From CATOSK01 sp034423195 (GTDB taxonomy: Bacteria; Chloroflexota; Dehalococcoidia; Lucifugimonadales; UBA3495): a stretch of DNA of 64,000 nucleotides. Location of the stretch: positions 45,549 to 109,548 of the forward strand of contig DAOUIZ010000002.1 in the NCBI GenBank assembly GCA_034423195.1, written 5' to 3'. Below, piece after piece: positions 39,593 to 47,649 of this stretch; within the stretch, counting starts at the first letter, position 1; every line of letters starts with the position of its first letter. Position numbers and translations under genes: made by a program. Below the pieces are notes generated by a model, which saw only the letters and a program-made list of their open reading frames with translations, was not told the DNA's origin and did no database searches.

Positions 39593-42376
39593 ATGGCGAA
39601 AGCGCAGGAAGGCAACCTGGCACTTTTCCCCTCGGAGCAGCAGCCGTTGCTGATGCTGATGGACGGGCACGCGATGGTGCACCGATCCTTCCGGGCGATT
39701 TCGGTGCAGCGGAACCTGACGATTTCAGGGACCGGGGAGGATGTGACCGGGGTCTACGGGTTCACCAACGTCTTCCTGCGGGCGTTGCAGGACTGGAACC
39801 CGACGCACTGCGCCATTGCCTTTGATACATCCGCCCCCACCTTCCGGCACGTGCAGTTCGAGGACTACAAGGCGCAGCGTCCGCCATCGCCGCCGGAGCT
39901 GCGGCCCCAGTTCCAGCGGGTCAAGGATTTGATGGCGGCCTTCGGCGTTCCTGTTTTCGAGACGGAAGGGTTCGAGGCGGACGACATAATCGGGACGCTG
40001 TGCCGGCTGGCCGAGGAGCAGGAAATCAACGTGGTCATCCTCACCGGGGACCGGGACACCTTCCAACTGGTGTCGCCCCGGGTTAGGGTGGACCTGGCTT
40101 CCAGCATACAGGAGCGGAAGGTCTACAACGAGGCGGAACTGGAAGCGCGCTACGGGGGGCTGACGGCATCCCAGCAGCCGGACTTCAAGGCCCTGCTGGG
40201 AGACAGCTCCGACAACATTCCCGGCGTGGCGAGGGTGGGCGAGAAGCGGGCGATTGGGCTGCTGACGGCGTACCCGACTTTGGAGGCCATCTACGAACAC
40301 CTGGAAGAGGTCAAGCCTCCCAGCGTCCGGCAGTCGCTGGAAGAAAACCGGGAGCGGGCGTTTATCAACCGGGAGCTGATGACCATTTCCCGGGAGGCCC
40401 CGGTGGAGCTGGACCAGGCCCGGTGCCGGTTCGGAAACTTTGACCGGCAGGCGGTTGTGAACCTGATGACCGAGATTGAGTTCCACAGCGTAATCCCGCG
40501 TATCCCGGCGGGAACGGGCGCCGCCAGGGGTAACTCGATGGACGCTGGGGCAGGAGCAGCGGAAACCGCTCCGCCGGTTCCTGCCGGGGACTACCACACG
40601 GTCGTTACGCAGGAACATCTGGACGAGATGTTGTCCGAGCTGAGGGAGGCGGGGAGCTTTGCCTTCGACACGGAGACGACCAGCACCAATCCGATGGTCG
40701 CGGAGCTGGTGGGATTGAGCTTTGCCCACGGGGATGGCAAGGCGTGGTACGTTCCGGTGGGGCACAAAGAGGGAGAGCAACTGCCGCTGGAGGAGGTGCT
40801 GTCCCAGGTGCGGCCGCTGATGGAGTCGGAAGACCTGCGGAAGTGCGGGCACAACGCCAACTACGACATGATGATGCTGGCGAACTATGGCATCAACTGC
40901 CGCAACGTGGACTGCGACACTATGGTCGCCGCCCACCTGCTGGGAAAGAGCATCCTGGGCCTGAAGCAGTTGACCCAGGACACCCTGGGGCTGGAAATGA
41001 CCCCCATAACCCAGCTTATCGGCACGGGCCGGAAGCAGATAACCTTCGACCAGGTGCCCATCGAGGACGCCACTCCCTACGCGGCGGCGGATGCGGACAT
41101 GACCGCCCGCCTGCGGGCCGTCCTGGAGGACCAGCTGGAGAAGCAGGGGTTGACCCACCTGCTGACGGACATGGAAATGCCGCTGGTGCCGGTGTTCGTG
41201 GATATGCAGCGGCAGGGGATCAAGGTGGAGGAAGGGGCCCTCCACGAGATGTCCCGGAACCTGAACGAGCAGATGAAGCAGGCCGAAGTGGACCTCTACG
41301 AGTCCATCGGCCACACGGTGAAGATCAATTCGCCGAAGGAACTGAGCGACCTGCTCTTCAACGAGCTGGGCCTGCCCAAGACCAAGCGCACCAAGACAGG
41401 CTACTCCACCGACGCCAACTCTCTGGAGGGTCTGAAGGGGCTGCACCCGGTGGTGGACAAGATACTGGAGTACCGGCAGGTCGCCAAGCTGAAGTCCACC
41501 TACGTGGACGCCCTGCCGGAGATGATCAATCCCCGGACGGGACGGATCCACACCAGCTACCACCAGACCGGGTCGGCCACGGGGCGGGTATCCAGCAGCG
41601 ACCCCAACCTGCAGAACATTCCGGTTCGGACTGAGCTGGGACGGCAGGTGCGCCGGGCGTTCATCGCCGAGGATGCGCCGGAGCGGCTGCTGTTCTCCGC
41701 AGACTACTCCCAGATTGAGCTGCGGGTGCTGGCCCACATGTCCCAGGACCCGGGGCTGCTGGAGGCGTTCAAGCGGGGAGAGGACATCCACTCCGCGACG
41801 GCGTCGCAGATGTTCGAGGTGCCCATCAACGAGGTGGACGGCGAGATGCGGCGCATCGCCAAGGTGCTGAACTTCGGGGTCATCTACGGGCTGTCGGCCC
41901 ACGGCATATCCCAGCAGACCGGGTTCAGCCGGGAGGAAGGGGCCAACTTCATCGGCACCTACTTTTCCAAGTACCCGGGGATATCTGAGTACCTGGACCG
42001 GGTGAAGGCGCAGACCCGGGAGACCAACTACGCGGAGACGCTGCTGGGCAGGCGGCGGTACATCCCGGAGATTCACTCATCCAACTTCAACGTCCGGTCG
42101 GCGGCAGAGCGGATGGCAATCAATATGCCGATCCAGGGGACGGCGGCGGACATCATGAAGATCGCCATGATCCGGGTGCATGACCGGCTGCAGCGGGAGC
42201 AGATGCGGTCCAAAATGTTGCTCCAGGTGCATGACGAGCTGGTCTTCGAGGTTCCGCAGGAGGAGATGGACGGGTTGAAGGCGGTGGTGTTCGACGAGAT
42301 GCCGGCGGCCATGGAGCTGGACGTGACCCTGAAGGTGGACGCCAAGTGGGGCGAGACCTGGGGGGATATGGAGTAG
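39593..42376 (+). CDS. polA: DNA polymerase I
   Basis: This 927-residue polymerase I has three intact domains. The 5'-3' nuclease starts near residue 20 (LMDGHAMVHRSF...). The 3'-5' exonuclease retains DTET near residue 359, GHNANYD and YAAADAD, so proofreading should work. The polymerase has motif A DYSQIELR (about 704), O-helix RIAKVLNFGVIYG (about 754-766, Phe at the sugar-discrimination site) and motif C HDELVFE (about 880). Start ATG 39593 has GGAGGTG six bases upstream. It fills gaps after Okazaki-primer removal and in excision repair. Confidence 0.96.
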   Translation: MAKAQEGNLALFPSEQQPLLMLMDGHAMVHRSFRAISVQRNLTISGTGEDVTGVYGFTNVFLRALQDWNPTHCAIAFDTSAPTFRHVQFEDYKAQRPPSPPELRPQFQRVKDLMAAFGVPVFETEGFEADDIIGTLCRLAEEQEINVVILTGDRDTFQLVSPRVRVDLASSIQERKVYNEAELEARYGGLTASQQPDFKALLGDSSDNIPGVARVGEKRAIGLLTAYPTLEAIYEHLEEVKPPSVRQSLEENRERAFINRELMTISREAPVELDQARCRFGNFDRQAVVNLMTEIEFHSVIPRIPAGTGAARGNSMDAGAGAAETAPPVPAGDYHTVVTQEHLDEMLSELREAGSFAFDTETTSTNPMVAELVGLSFAHGDGKAWYVPVGHKEGEQLPLEEVLSQVRPLMESEDLRKCGHNANYDMMMLANYGINCRNVDCDTMVAAHLLGKSILGLKQLTQDTLGLEMTPITQLIGTGRKQITFDQVPIEDATPYAAADADMTARLRAVLEDQLEKQGLTHLLTDMEMPLVPVFVDMQRQGIKVEEGALHEMSRNLNEQMKQAEVDLYESIGHTVKINSPKELSDLLFNELGLPKTKRTKTGYSTDANSLEGLKGLHPVVDKILEYRQVAKLKSTYVDALPEMINPRTGRIHTSYHQTGSATGRVSSSDPNLQNIPVRTELGRQVRRAFIAEDAPERLLFSADYSQIELRVLAHMSQDPGLLEAFKRGEDIHSATASQMFEVPINEVDGEMRRIAKVLNFGVIYGLSAHGISQQTGFSREEGANFIGTYFSKYPGISEYLDRVKAQTRETNYAETLLGRRRYIPEIHSSNFNVRSAAERMAINMPIQGTAADIMKIAMIRVHDRLQREQMRSKMLLQVHDELVFEVPQEEMDGLKAVVFDEMPAAMELDVTLKVDAKWGETWGDME

Positions 42377-42422
42377 GGTATGGGTGAAGGGCCGGAAGAA
42401 TGACGTGCAGGAAGGATTACAC

Positions 42423-42782
42423 ATGGGCGTGACCCAAGTTCGGGCAAGGATTTACGGGGAGAACGAAACTCGCGAATATACGTTCCTCGTTGATACTGGC
42501 TCCACGTATCTGGCTCTGCCGATAGAACAAATACGAGAACTAGGCCTTAGCCCCACCGGAGGGCGGGTCGAGCTAATCAGTGCCACCGGTCCAGTTGAAG
42601 TCGACACTTACTTCGCTCGGGGTGAACTGATGGGGAGAATTTTTGGTGCCCTCGCGGTACCCTCCACTACCATGCTCATCGGTTACGAATTGTTGGAGAA
42701 TTTGCGATTCAGGGTTAACCCAGTCCTTCAACGGATTGAGCGGGTACCAAGCTCCGAGTTTCACCCGCCTTTCCTGCTTTAG
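42423..42782 (+). CDS. Retropepsin-like aspartic protease-fold protein
   Basis: This 119-residue protein has LVDTGSTYLALP near residue 22 and LIGYELLENLRFRVNP near the end, matching the paralogue at 12582 in both layout and length. It carries one DTG, so a dimer would be required for catalysis. ATG 42423 follows GGAAGG. It lies 46 bases after polA and ten before the CoA lyase gene. Function is unknown; archaeal and bacterial one-domain homologues are known only from sequence. Confidence 0.8.
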   Translation: MGVTQVRARIYGENETREYTFLVDTGSTYLALPIEQIRELGLSPTGGRVELISATGPVEVDTYFARGELMGRIFGALAVPSTTMLIGYELLENLRFRVNPVLQRIERVPSSEFHPPFLL

Positions 42783-42791
42783 GAGAGAATC

Positions 42792-43670
42792 TTGGAACTA
42801 CTGCGCAGCCTCATCTTTGTCCCCGGGAACCGGGAGAATATGCTGGAGCGGGCCACTGGGTTCGCCGCCGACGTGATTATGGTGGACCTGGAGGACTCGG
42901 TGCCTCCGGGGGAGAAGGTGAACGCCCGCGGGGTGGCGCAGTCCTGGACGCCCCGCCTGATGCAGCCCGGGCGGAAGGTGATGGTGCGGTGCAATGCGCT
43001 GGATACGGGGCTGACCCGGGATGAGATGGCGGCGGTGATGGGTCCGGGGCTTTACGGGTTCAGCGTGGGCAAGACGGAGTCGGTGTGGGACCTGCAGGAA
43101 ATCGACCGGATCATCGGCCCGCTGGAGGCTTCCGCCGGTCTGGAACCGGGTTCCATCAAGGTCATCCCGTGGATTGAGAGCGCGAAGGCGGTAATGGACG
43201 CACGGGAGATGGCGCTGGCCTCTCCGCGGGTGGTGGCCATCGCCTTTGGCGCGGAGGACTACACCAACGACATGGGGGTGCAGCGGACGGACGACGGCGA
43301 GGAGGTGTACGTGCCGCGCTCCATGACCGCCATCGCCGCCCGGGCCGCCGGAGTTGCGTCGCTGGACAGTCCCTACGTGGCGTTTCGCAACCCGGAGGGG
43401 CTGGAACGGGACGCAGCCGTGGCCCGGAGGCTGGGATATACAGGAAAGTTTGCCATTCATCCGTCGCAGATTGACGCCATCAACCGGACGTTCAGTCCGC
43501 ACCCCGACGACGTGGAGTACGCCAGGCAGGTGGTGGCGGCGTGGGAGGAAGCTGAGGCGGCGGGACGGGGTTCGCTTTCCCTGGACGGTAAGATGGTGGA
43601 CGTTCCGGTGGTGAAGCGGGCCCAGAACCTGCTGGCGATGGTTGAGGCCATCGAGCAGGCGGGGGGCTAG
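42792..43670 (+). CDS. CoA ester lyase (HpcH/HpaI, CitE-like)
   Basis: This 292-residue TIM-barrel lyase has SLIFVPGNRENMLERA, the metal-binding VMVDLEDSVPPGEK, the Arg of VMVRCNALDTGLT, and PWIESAKAVMDAREM plus AFGAEDYTNDMG. The CitE-like branch includes malyl-CoA, citramalyl-CoA and beta-methylmalyl-CoA lyases. The start is TTG 42792 with AGGAGA five bases before it. It is flanked by unrelated genes. The exact substrate is open. Confidence 0.88.
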   Translation: MELLRSLIFVPGNRENMLERATGFAADVIMVDLEDSVPPGEKVNARGVAQSWTPRLMQPGRKVMVRCNALDTGLTRDEMAAVMGPGLYGFSVGKTESVWDLQEIDRIIGPLEASAGLEPGSIKVIPWIESAKAVMDAREMALASPRVVAIAFGAEDYTNDMGVQRTDDGEEVYVPRSMTAIAARAAGVASLDSPYVAFRNPEGLERDAAVARRLGYTGKFAIHPSQIDAINRTFSPHPDDVEYARQVVAAWEEAEAAGRGSLSLDGKMVDVPVVKRAQNLLAMVEAIEQAGG

Positions 43671-43680
43671 TCACCTTCCG

Positions 43681-44049
43681 ATGGCGGGCGACCGGATCAT
43701 CCTGAAAGGGATGCAGTTCTACGGGTACCACGGCGTCAACACCGAGGAGAAGGCCCTGGGGCAGCCCTATGTCGTGGACCTGTCCGCCGAGCTGGACCTG
43801 ACCAGGCCGGGAATGACGGACCACCTGGCGGACACGGTGAGCTACACCCACATCTACCGCCAGGTCAAGCAGGTGGTTGAGGGCGAGTCGAAGAACCTGC
43901 TGGAGGCGCTGGCCGGCGCCATAGCCCGGCAGGTGCTGGACAGCTTTCCGGTCGAGTCCGTCCAGGTGACCGTCAAGAAACCCCTGCCGCCGGTGAAGGG
44001 CTCGGTTATCGAGTACGCCGCCGTGGAAATTGTCCGGCGGCGGGAATAG
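43681..44049 (+). CDS. folB: Dihydroneopterin aldolase
   Basis: This 122-residue protein matches FolB, which converts dihydroneopterin to 6-hydroxymethyl-dihydropterin in folate synthesis. LKGMQFYGYHGVNTEEKALGQPYVVDL contains the catalytic Glu near residue 21, and VSYTHIYRQVKQVVEG and VQVTVKKPLPPVKG (active-site Lys) are typical. ATG 43681 matches the family start. No other folate gene is nearby. Confidence 0.9.
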   Translation: MAGDRIILKGMQFYGYHGVNTEEKALGQPYVVDLSAELDLTRPGMTDHLADTVSYTHIYRQVKQVVEGESKNLLEALAGAIARQVLDSFPVESVQVTVKKPLPPVKGSVIEYAAVEIVRRRE

Positions 44050-44093
44050 TCCCCCAACCGTCGGTCCCGGATGGATTTTTGGAGGGATTTTTC

Positions 44094-45692
44094 GTGCCCA
44101 ACCACAACGGTGCATCCGCCCGCCAGTTCCACGAGGCTACCAAGCTGACCTACATCAACCTGCGGAACAAGCCTCCGCTTTACAAGTCGTACCCCAACCT
44201 CCCGGTTATTCCCCTTCCATCCGACGATCCGGCCGATGACCTGGCCCTGGCCGCGCCGGCGCTGCCGTCGGTGGCGGGAGAGTTGGCACCCGGCGGGGGA
44301 CGTCTGGGCCTGAAGGGACTGGCCCGGCTGCTGTACCACTCCTGCGGCGTAATACGGAAAGCCTGGCTGCGGACGGCTGGGGAGGTCCACTACCGGGCGG
44401 CGGCATCGGCGGGAGCTCTGTATCCCACGGAAGCCTACGTCGTCTGCGGGCCGCTGGACGGGCTGGATGCGGGGCTGTACCACTTCGCCCCCGAGTCCTT
44501 CGGCCTGCGGAAGCTGAGGGACGGCGACTACCGGCAGCATCTGGCCGAAGCCGCGGGCGGCGATGAGTCCGTGGGAGCCGCTCCGGCGACAATCGTGTTC
44601 ACGACGATTTTCTGGCGCAGCTCGTGGAAGTACCGGAGCCGGGGTTACCGCTACTGCCACTGGGACGCGGGGACGGTGGGAGCGAATCTGCTGGCTTCGG
44701 CCGCGGCATCAGGACTGCCGGGGAAGGTGACAGCCGGGTTTTCCGACTCCGACGTGGACCGGCTGGTGGGTGCGGACGGGCGGAACGAAGCGAGCCTATT
44801 CCTGGTATCCCTCGGCGCGGGCAGTGCGGCAAGCGGGAGAGGAGACGAGGCAGAGCCGGGAGACCTAGAAGGGAACGAGTCCCTGGTGTTTGCCGACGAG
44901 GTGGCGTACCCGGACGTGCGGGAAACCCACGCCTCCACGCTGCTCGGCAGCCCGGAGGCAGCTTCGGATTGGAAGGGACAGGCTCCCGCGCCAGTCCCGC
45001 AGCCGGCGGCACGGCGGTTCCCGCTGGGGAGCGAACCGCCGGTCGACGGCAGCGGCATGGGCCTGGGAACGGTGGTCACTTCCCGGGGGTCCACCCGGCG
45101 CTACCGGCGGGAGGCAATCCCAGCGGACAGGTTCGGAGCGATGCTGCACCACGCCACCAGGGGAGTCCCTTCTGATTTCGCGGGAGAGGACAGCCCGTCG
45201 TTGGTGGACACCTATCTCATCGTGAACGCGGTGGAGGGCATTCCTTCCGGCGCCTACTTCTACTCGCCCGGTGAAGACGAACTGCACCTGGTCCGGGAAG
45301 GCAATTTCCGGGAGGAGTCGGGGCACCTGTGCTTTGAGCAGGCGTTGAGCGCGGACGCCTCCGCCGTGGCGTTTATCATGGCCGACCTGGACCGGGTGAT
45401 GGGGCGGTTCCGCAACCGGGGGTACCGGGCGGCGCAGCTGGAAGCCGGGATCCTGGGCGGCAGGCTGTACCTGGCGTCCTATGCGCTGGGGATGGGCGCC
45501 AGCGGCATCACCTTCTTCGACGACGAGGTGGTGGAGTTCTTCTCCCCCCACTCGGACGGCAAGGACGTGATGTTCGTCGTCACCCTGGGACTGACCGCCG
45601 AGGAAAACCGGGTGCGGCCCTTCCGGTCACGGGTGGCGGTCAAGCTGGACGCGCTGGCCCGGGGCGCCGGACAGCACCGGCTGCCCGGGTAG
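44094..45692 (+). CDS. Duplicated SagB/ThcOx-type nitroreductase
   Basis: This 532-residue protein contains two nitroreductase-fold FMN domains, roughly residues 75-260 and 345-520. Each has the SagB-like Arg/Ser entry (HYRAAASAGALYPTEAYVV; RGSTRRYRREAIP), a WRSSWKYRSRGYRYCHWDAG or RFRNRGYRAAQLEAG helix and the hinge LLASAAASGLPG or LYLASYALGMG. SagB-type enzymes oxidise azolines to azoles in RiPP pathways, but no cyclodehydratase or precursor peptide lies nearby, so another oxidation is likely. GTG 44094 has GGAGGG upstream; TTG 44079 is less likely. Confidence 0.82.
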   Translation: MPNHNGASARQFHEATKLTYINLRNKPPLYKSYPNLPVIPLPSDDPADDLALAAPALPSVAGELAPGGGRLGLKGLARLLYHSCGVIRKAWLRTAGEVHYRAAASAGALYPTEAYVVCGPLDGLDAGLYHFAPESFGLRKLRDGDYRQHLAEAAGGDESVGAAPATIVFTTIFWRSSWKYRSRGYRYCHWDAGTVGANLLASAAASGLPGKVTAGFSDSDVDRLVGADGRNEASLFLVSLGAGSAASGRGDEAEPGDLEGNESLVFADEVAYPDVRETHASTLLGSPEAASDWKGQAPAPVPQPAARRFPLGSEPPVDGSGMGLGTVVTSRGSTRRYRREAIPADRFGAMLHHATRGVPSDFAGEDSPSLVDTYLIVNAVEGIPSGAYFYSPGEDELHLVREGNFREESGHLCFEQALSADASAVAFIMADLDRVMGRFRNRGYRAAQLEAGILGGRLYLASYALGMGASGITFFDDEVVEFFSPHSDGKDVMFVVTLGLTAEENRVRPFRSRVAVKLDALARGAGQHRLPG

Positions 45693-45712
45693 CGGGTCAA
45701 CTAGCTCCGGCC

Positions 45713-46552
45713 TTACTCGTCCCACTCGGAGCCGTCGTCGGGAGCGCCCGGGTCCACCAGGCCGTCTTCGTCGTCGTCGAGCCCGGTGTCGTCCAGGTAG
45801 CGGAGGACATTTTCCCGGAGGTACATGCGGGGGTCGTCCCTGACCCGGGAGGGGAAGGAGCAGACCCTCTGCAGGCTGGGGTGGCGGAAGGTCTCCCGGA
45901 TGATAATGGACGTTCCCTCGTCCTTGACCCCAATCACGGCGGCCTCGTAGCGGTTGCCGGCCTGCATGAGCCGGACCAGCCGCCGGGCCAGCTTGGGTTC
46001 GACCCGGCCCAGGTACTCCTCGCCGCGTCGGTAGACGCAGAGACCGCTCCCCTCGATTACCAGGTCCACCGTGTCCCCCGGGGCTGCGGCGCGGGCCGAC
46101 CCCGGTTTTTGCAGGACGGTGGCGCCGGACTTGCCGCTTTCTTCGATGAATGACCGGGCGGCGCCGACCCCCTTGGGACCGCTCCTGGCCGGGGAGGGAG
46201 CCTCTTCCAACTGGTCGAGGCGGGCAAGGTTCTTCCTGGCGATGTTGTTGTAGGGAGCGGCTTCGACGACCCGGGTGAGGACCTCGCGGGCTTCCCCGTA
46301 CTGGTCCGACTCCATAAGGGCCTTGCCGAGCCGGTTCATCGTCTCGACGTCGTTGGGCGTGACGTCAAGGATGACCCGGTTCAGGACGGCGGCTTTTTCC
46401 CAGTCTCCTTCCAACGCCAGGGATATGGCTTCCCTGCTCAATTCCCTGGTGGTCTTTGCCCGGCTGGTGCCGAGGGTCTTTCCCTCCGTCGCCGGGGCAG
46501 GCAACTTGTCCCAGGCCTCCTGGGGGCTTCGTGTCTCCAGCTCCATAACCAT
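45713..46552 (-). CDS. TPR-type protein, N-terminus made from a repeat element
   Basis: This protein of about 279 residues has two TPR-like helical pairs (ISLALEGDWEKAAVLNRVILDVTPND and KALMESDQYGEAREVLTRVVEAAPYNN). An unrecognised domain follows (LVIEGSGLCVYRRGEEYLGRVEPKLARRLVRLM), then an acidic tail. Residues 6-25 are encoded by repeat family 2 copy F, so the true start may lie after it; ATG 46552 or ATG 46546 each have GGAGTGG nearby. Proteins of this kind are found in Chloroflexota, with function unknown. Confidence 0.6.
   Translation of the reverse strand: MVMELETRSPQEAWDKLPAPATEGKTLGTSRAKTTRELSREAISLALEGDWEKAAVLNRVILDVTPNDVETMNRLGKALMESDQYGEAREVLTRVVEAAPYNNIARKNLARLDQLEEAPSPARSGPKGVGAARSFIEESGKSGATVLQKPGSARAAAPGDTVDLVIEGSGLCVYRRGEEYLGRVEPKLARRLVRLMQAGNRYEAAVIGVKDEGTSIIIRETFRHPSLQRVCSFPSRVRDDPRMYLRENVLRYLDDTGLDDDEDGLVDPGAPDDGSEWDE
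46474..46532 (+). repeat. Repeat family 2, copy F
   Basis: AGGGTCTTTCCCTCCGTCGCC, then GGCAACTTGTCCCAGGC and CCTGGGGGCTTCG. Unlike other copies it overlaps a coding frame on the opposite strand (start of the TPR gene). Confidence 0.7.
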
Positions 46553-46884
46553 CCACTCCAATCCCAAGCGCCTGCCCGACGCAATTCAGACCCGGGCCGG
46601 CCCGCCGGCGGCAGGTCTGCCCAGTTTGCGGTAAATAATTACAGTGAATGGTTACGTAGGGTCAAGGCATTTTGGATGCCATTTTGGGGCAATCGCACCC
46701 GGAAGAAACCAACTTGTTGGCGCCGCAGGATGGCGCTGATCCACCCTGTTTTCAGCCGTTGTTTCGGAATGGCGACTAGTTCAAGACGGGCGGGTGTACC
46801 CGGAGATTCTCTGGCCTGCCGCGCCCGGGCGGGGTTTCTGACGGAAAACAGGGGATATGATGCGGAATGTTTCCGCTAAGGCGC
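46553..46884. other. Intergenic region, no gene seen
   Basis: Between the TPR gene start and the end of the glycosyltransferase lies a stretch with an AT-rich patch (46624-46660) that could hold a leftward promoter. A 6-bp hairpin GCGGAA/TTCCGC lies just after the glycosyltransferase stop (46862-46876). A motif AACTTGTTGGCGCC near 46706 may be a decayed remnant of repeat family 2. Short open frames here are not convincing. Confidence 0.4.
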
Positions 46885-47607
46885 CTACCGGTAGTGGCCG
46901 GTGAGGGCCCGCCAGCGGATGCGGAGGAGGTCGCGGGCCATGATGAGGGAGTCGGGGAAGGGCTTCAACGTGCTGGCCTGCCGGTGATGCCAGTCGATGG
47001 GCACTTCCCGGATCCGCAAGCCGGACCGGGCAGCGATAGCCAGGAGCTCTACGTCGAAGGCGAACCCGTCCAGGTTGGGGCGGTCGAACAGGGCCGGCAC
47101 AACCTCTCCCCGGAAGCACTTGAATCCGCACTGGGTATCGGAGATTCCCCGGACCGCCAGCAGGCGGACCAGGGCGTTGAAGACCCGGCTGGTGAAGACC
47201 CGGGCCGGGGACTCCCCGGTGCGGCGGGCGCCGGGGGCCTGCCGGGAGCCGGCGGCCACGTCAACCCCTTCCAGTTGGGGCGGCAGGAAACGCTCGACCT
47301 GCTCGATGGGCATGGAAAGGTCGGCGTCGCACATGAACCGGTAGGCCCCGGCCGCCGACAACATTCCCATCCTGACGGCGCGGCCTTTCCCGGCGTGGGG
47401 CAGGCCCAGGAGGCGCACGTTGGGATGGGAATCTGCGAAGGCGTTTACCTCGGCGGCGGTGGAGTCGGCGCTGCCGTCGTCGGCGACGATTACTTCCCAG
47501 GTGTAATCGCGGGCGGCGAGGAACTCCACCGTCCGGCGCAGGGTGTCGGCGATGATGAGTTCTTCGTTGTAGGCCGGGATGATTACGGAAAGGAAGGGCT
47601 CAGTCAC
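46885..47607 (-). CDS. Glycosyltransferase family 2 (dolichyl-phosphate glucosyltransferase-like)
   Basis: This 240-residue GT-A enzyme has SVIIPAYNEELIIADTL, the Asp in VADDGSADST and the metal motif DADLSMP. LLAVRGISDTQCGFKCFRG and VPIDWHHRQASTLKPFPDS match the Alg5/polyprenyl-phosphate glycosyltransferase group, which transfers glucose from UDP-glucose to a lipid phosphate at the membrane. No obvious transmembrane helix is visible, which is less usual for the group. GTG 47607 is the start. Confidence 0.85.
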   Translation of the reverse strand: MTEPFLSVIIPAYNEELIIADTLRRTVEFLAARDYTWEVIVADDGSADSTAAEVNAFADSHPNVRLLGLPHAGKGRAVRMGMLSAAGAYRFMCDADLSMPIEQVERFLPPQLEGVDVAAGSRQAPGARRTGESPARVFTSRVFNALVRLLAVRGISDTQCGFKCFRGEVVPALFDRPNLDGFAFDVELLAIAARSGLRIREVPIDWHHRQASTLKPFPDSLIMARDLLRIRWRALTGHYR

Positions 47608-47649
47608 GGAATATCGGGGAGCCTCCCCGGATCGGCCATCCTCCCGGGA

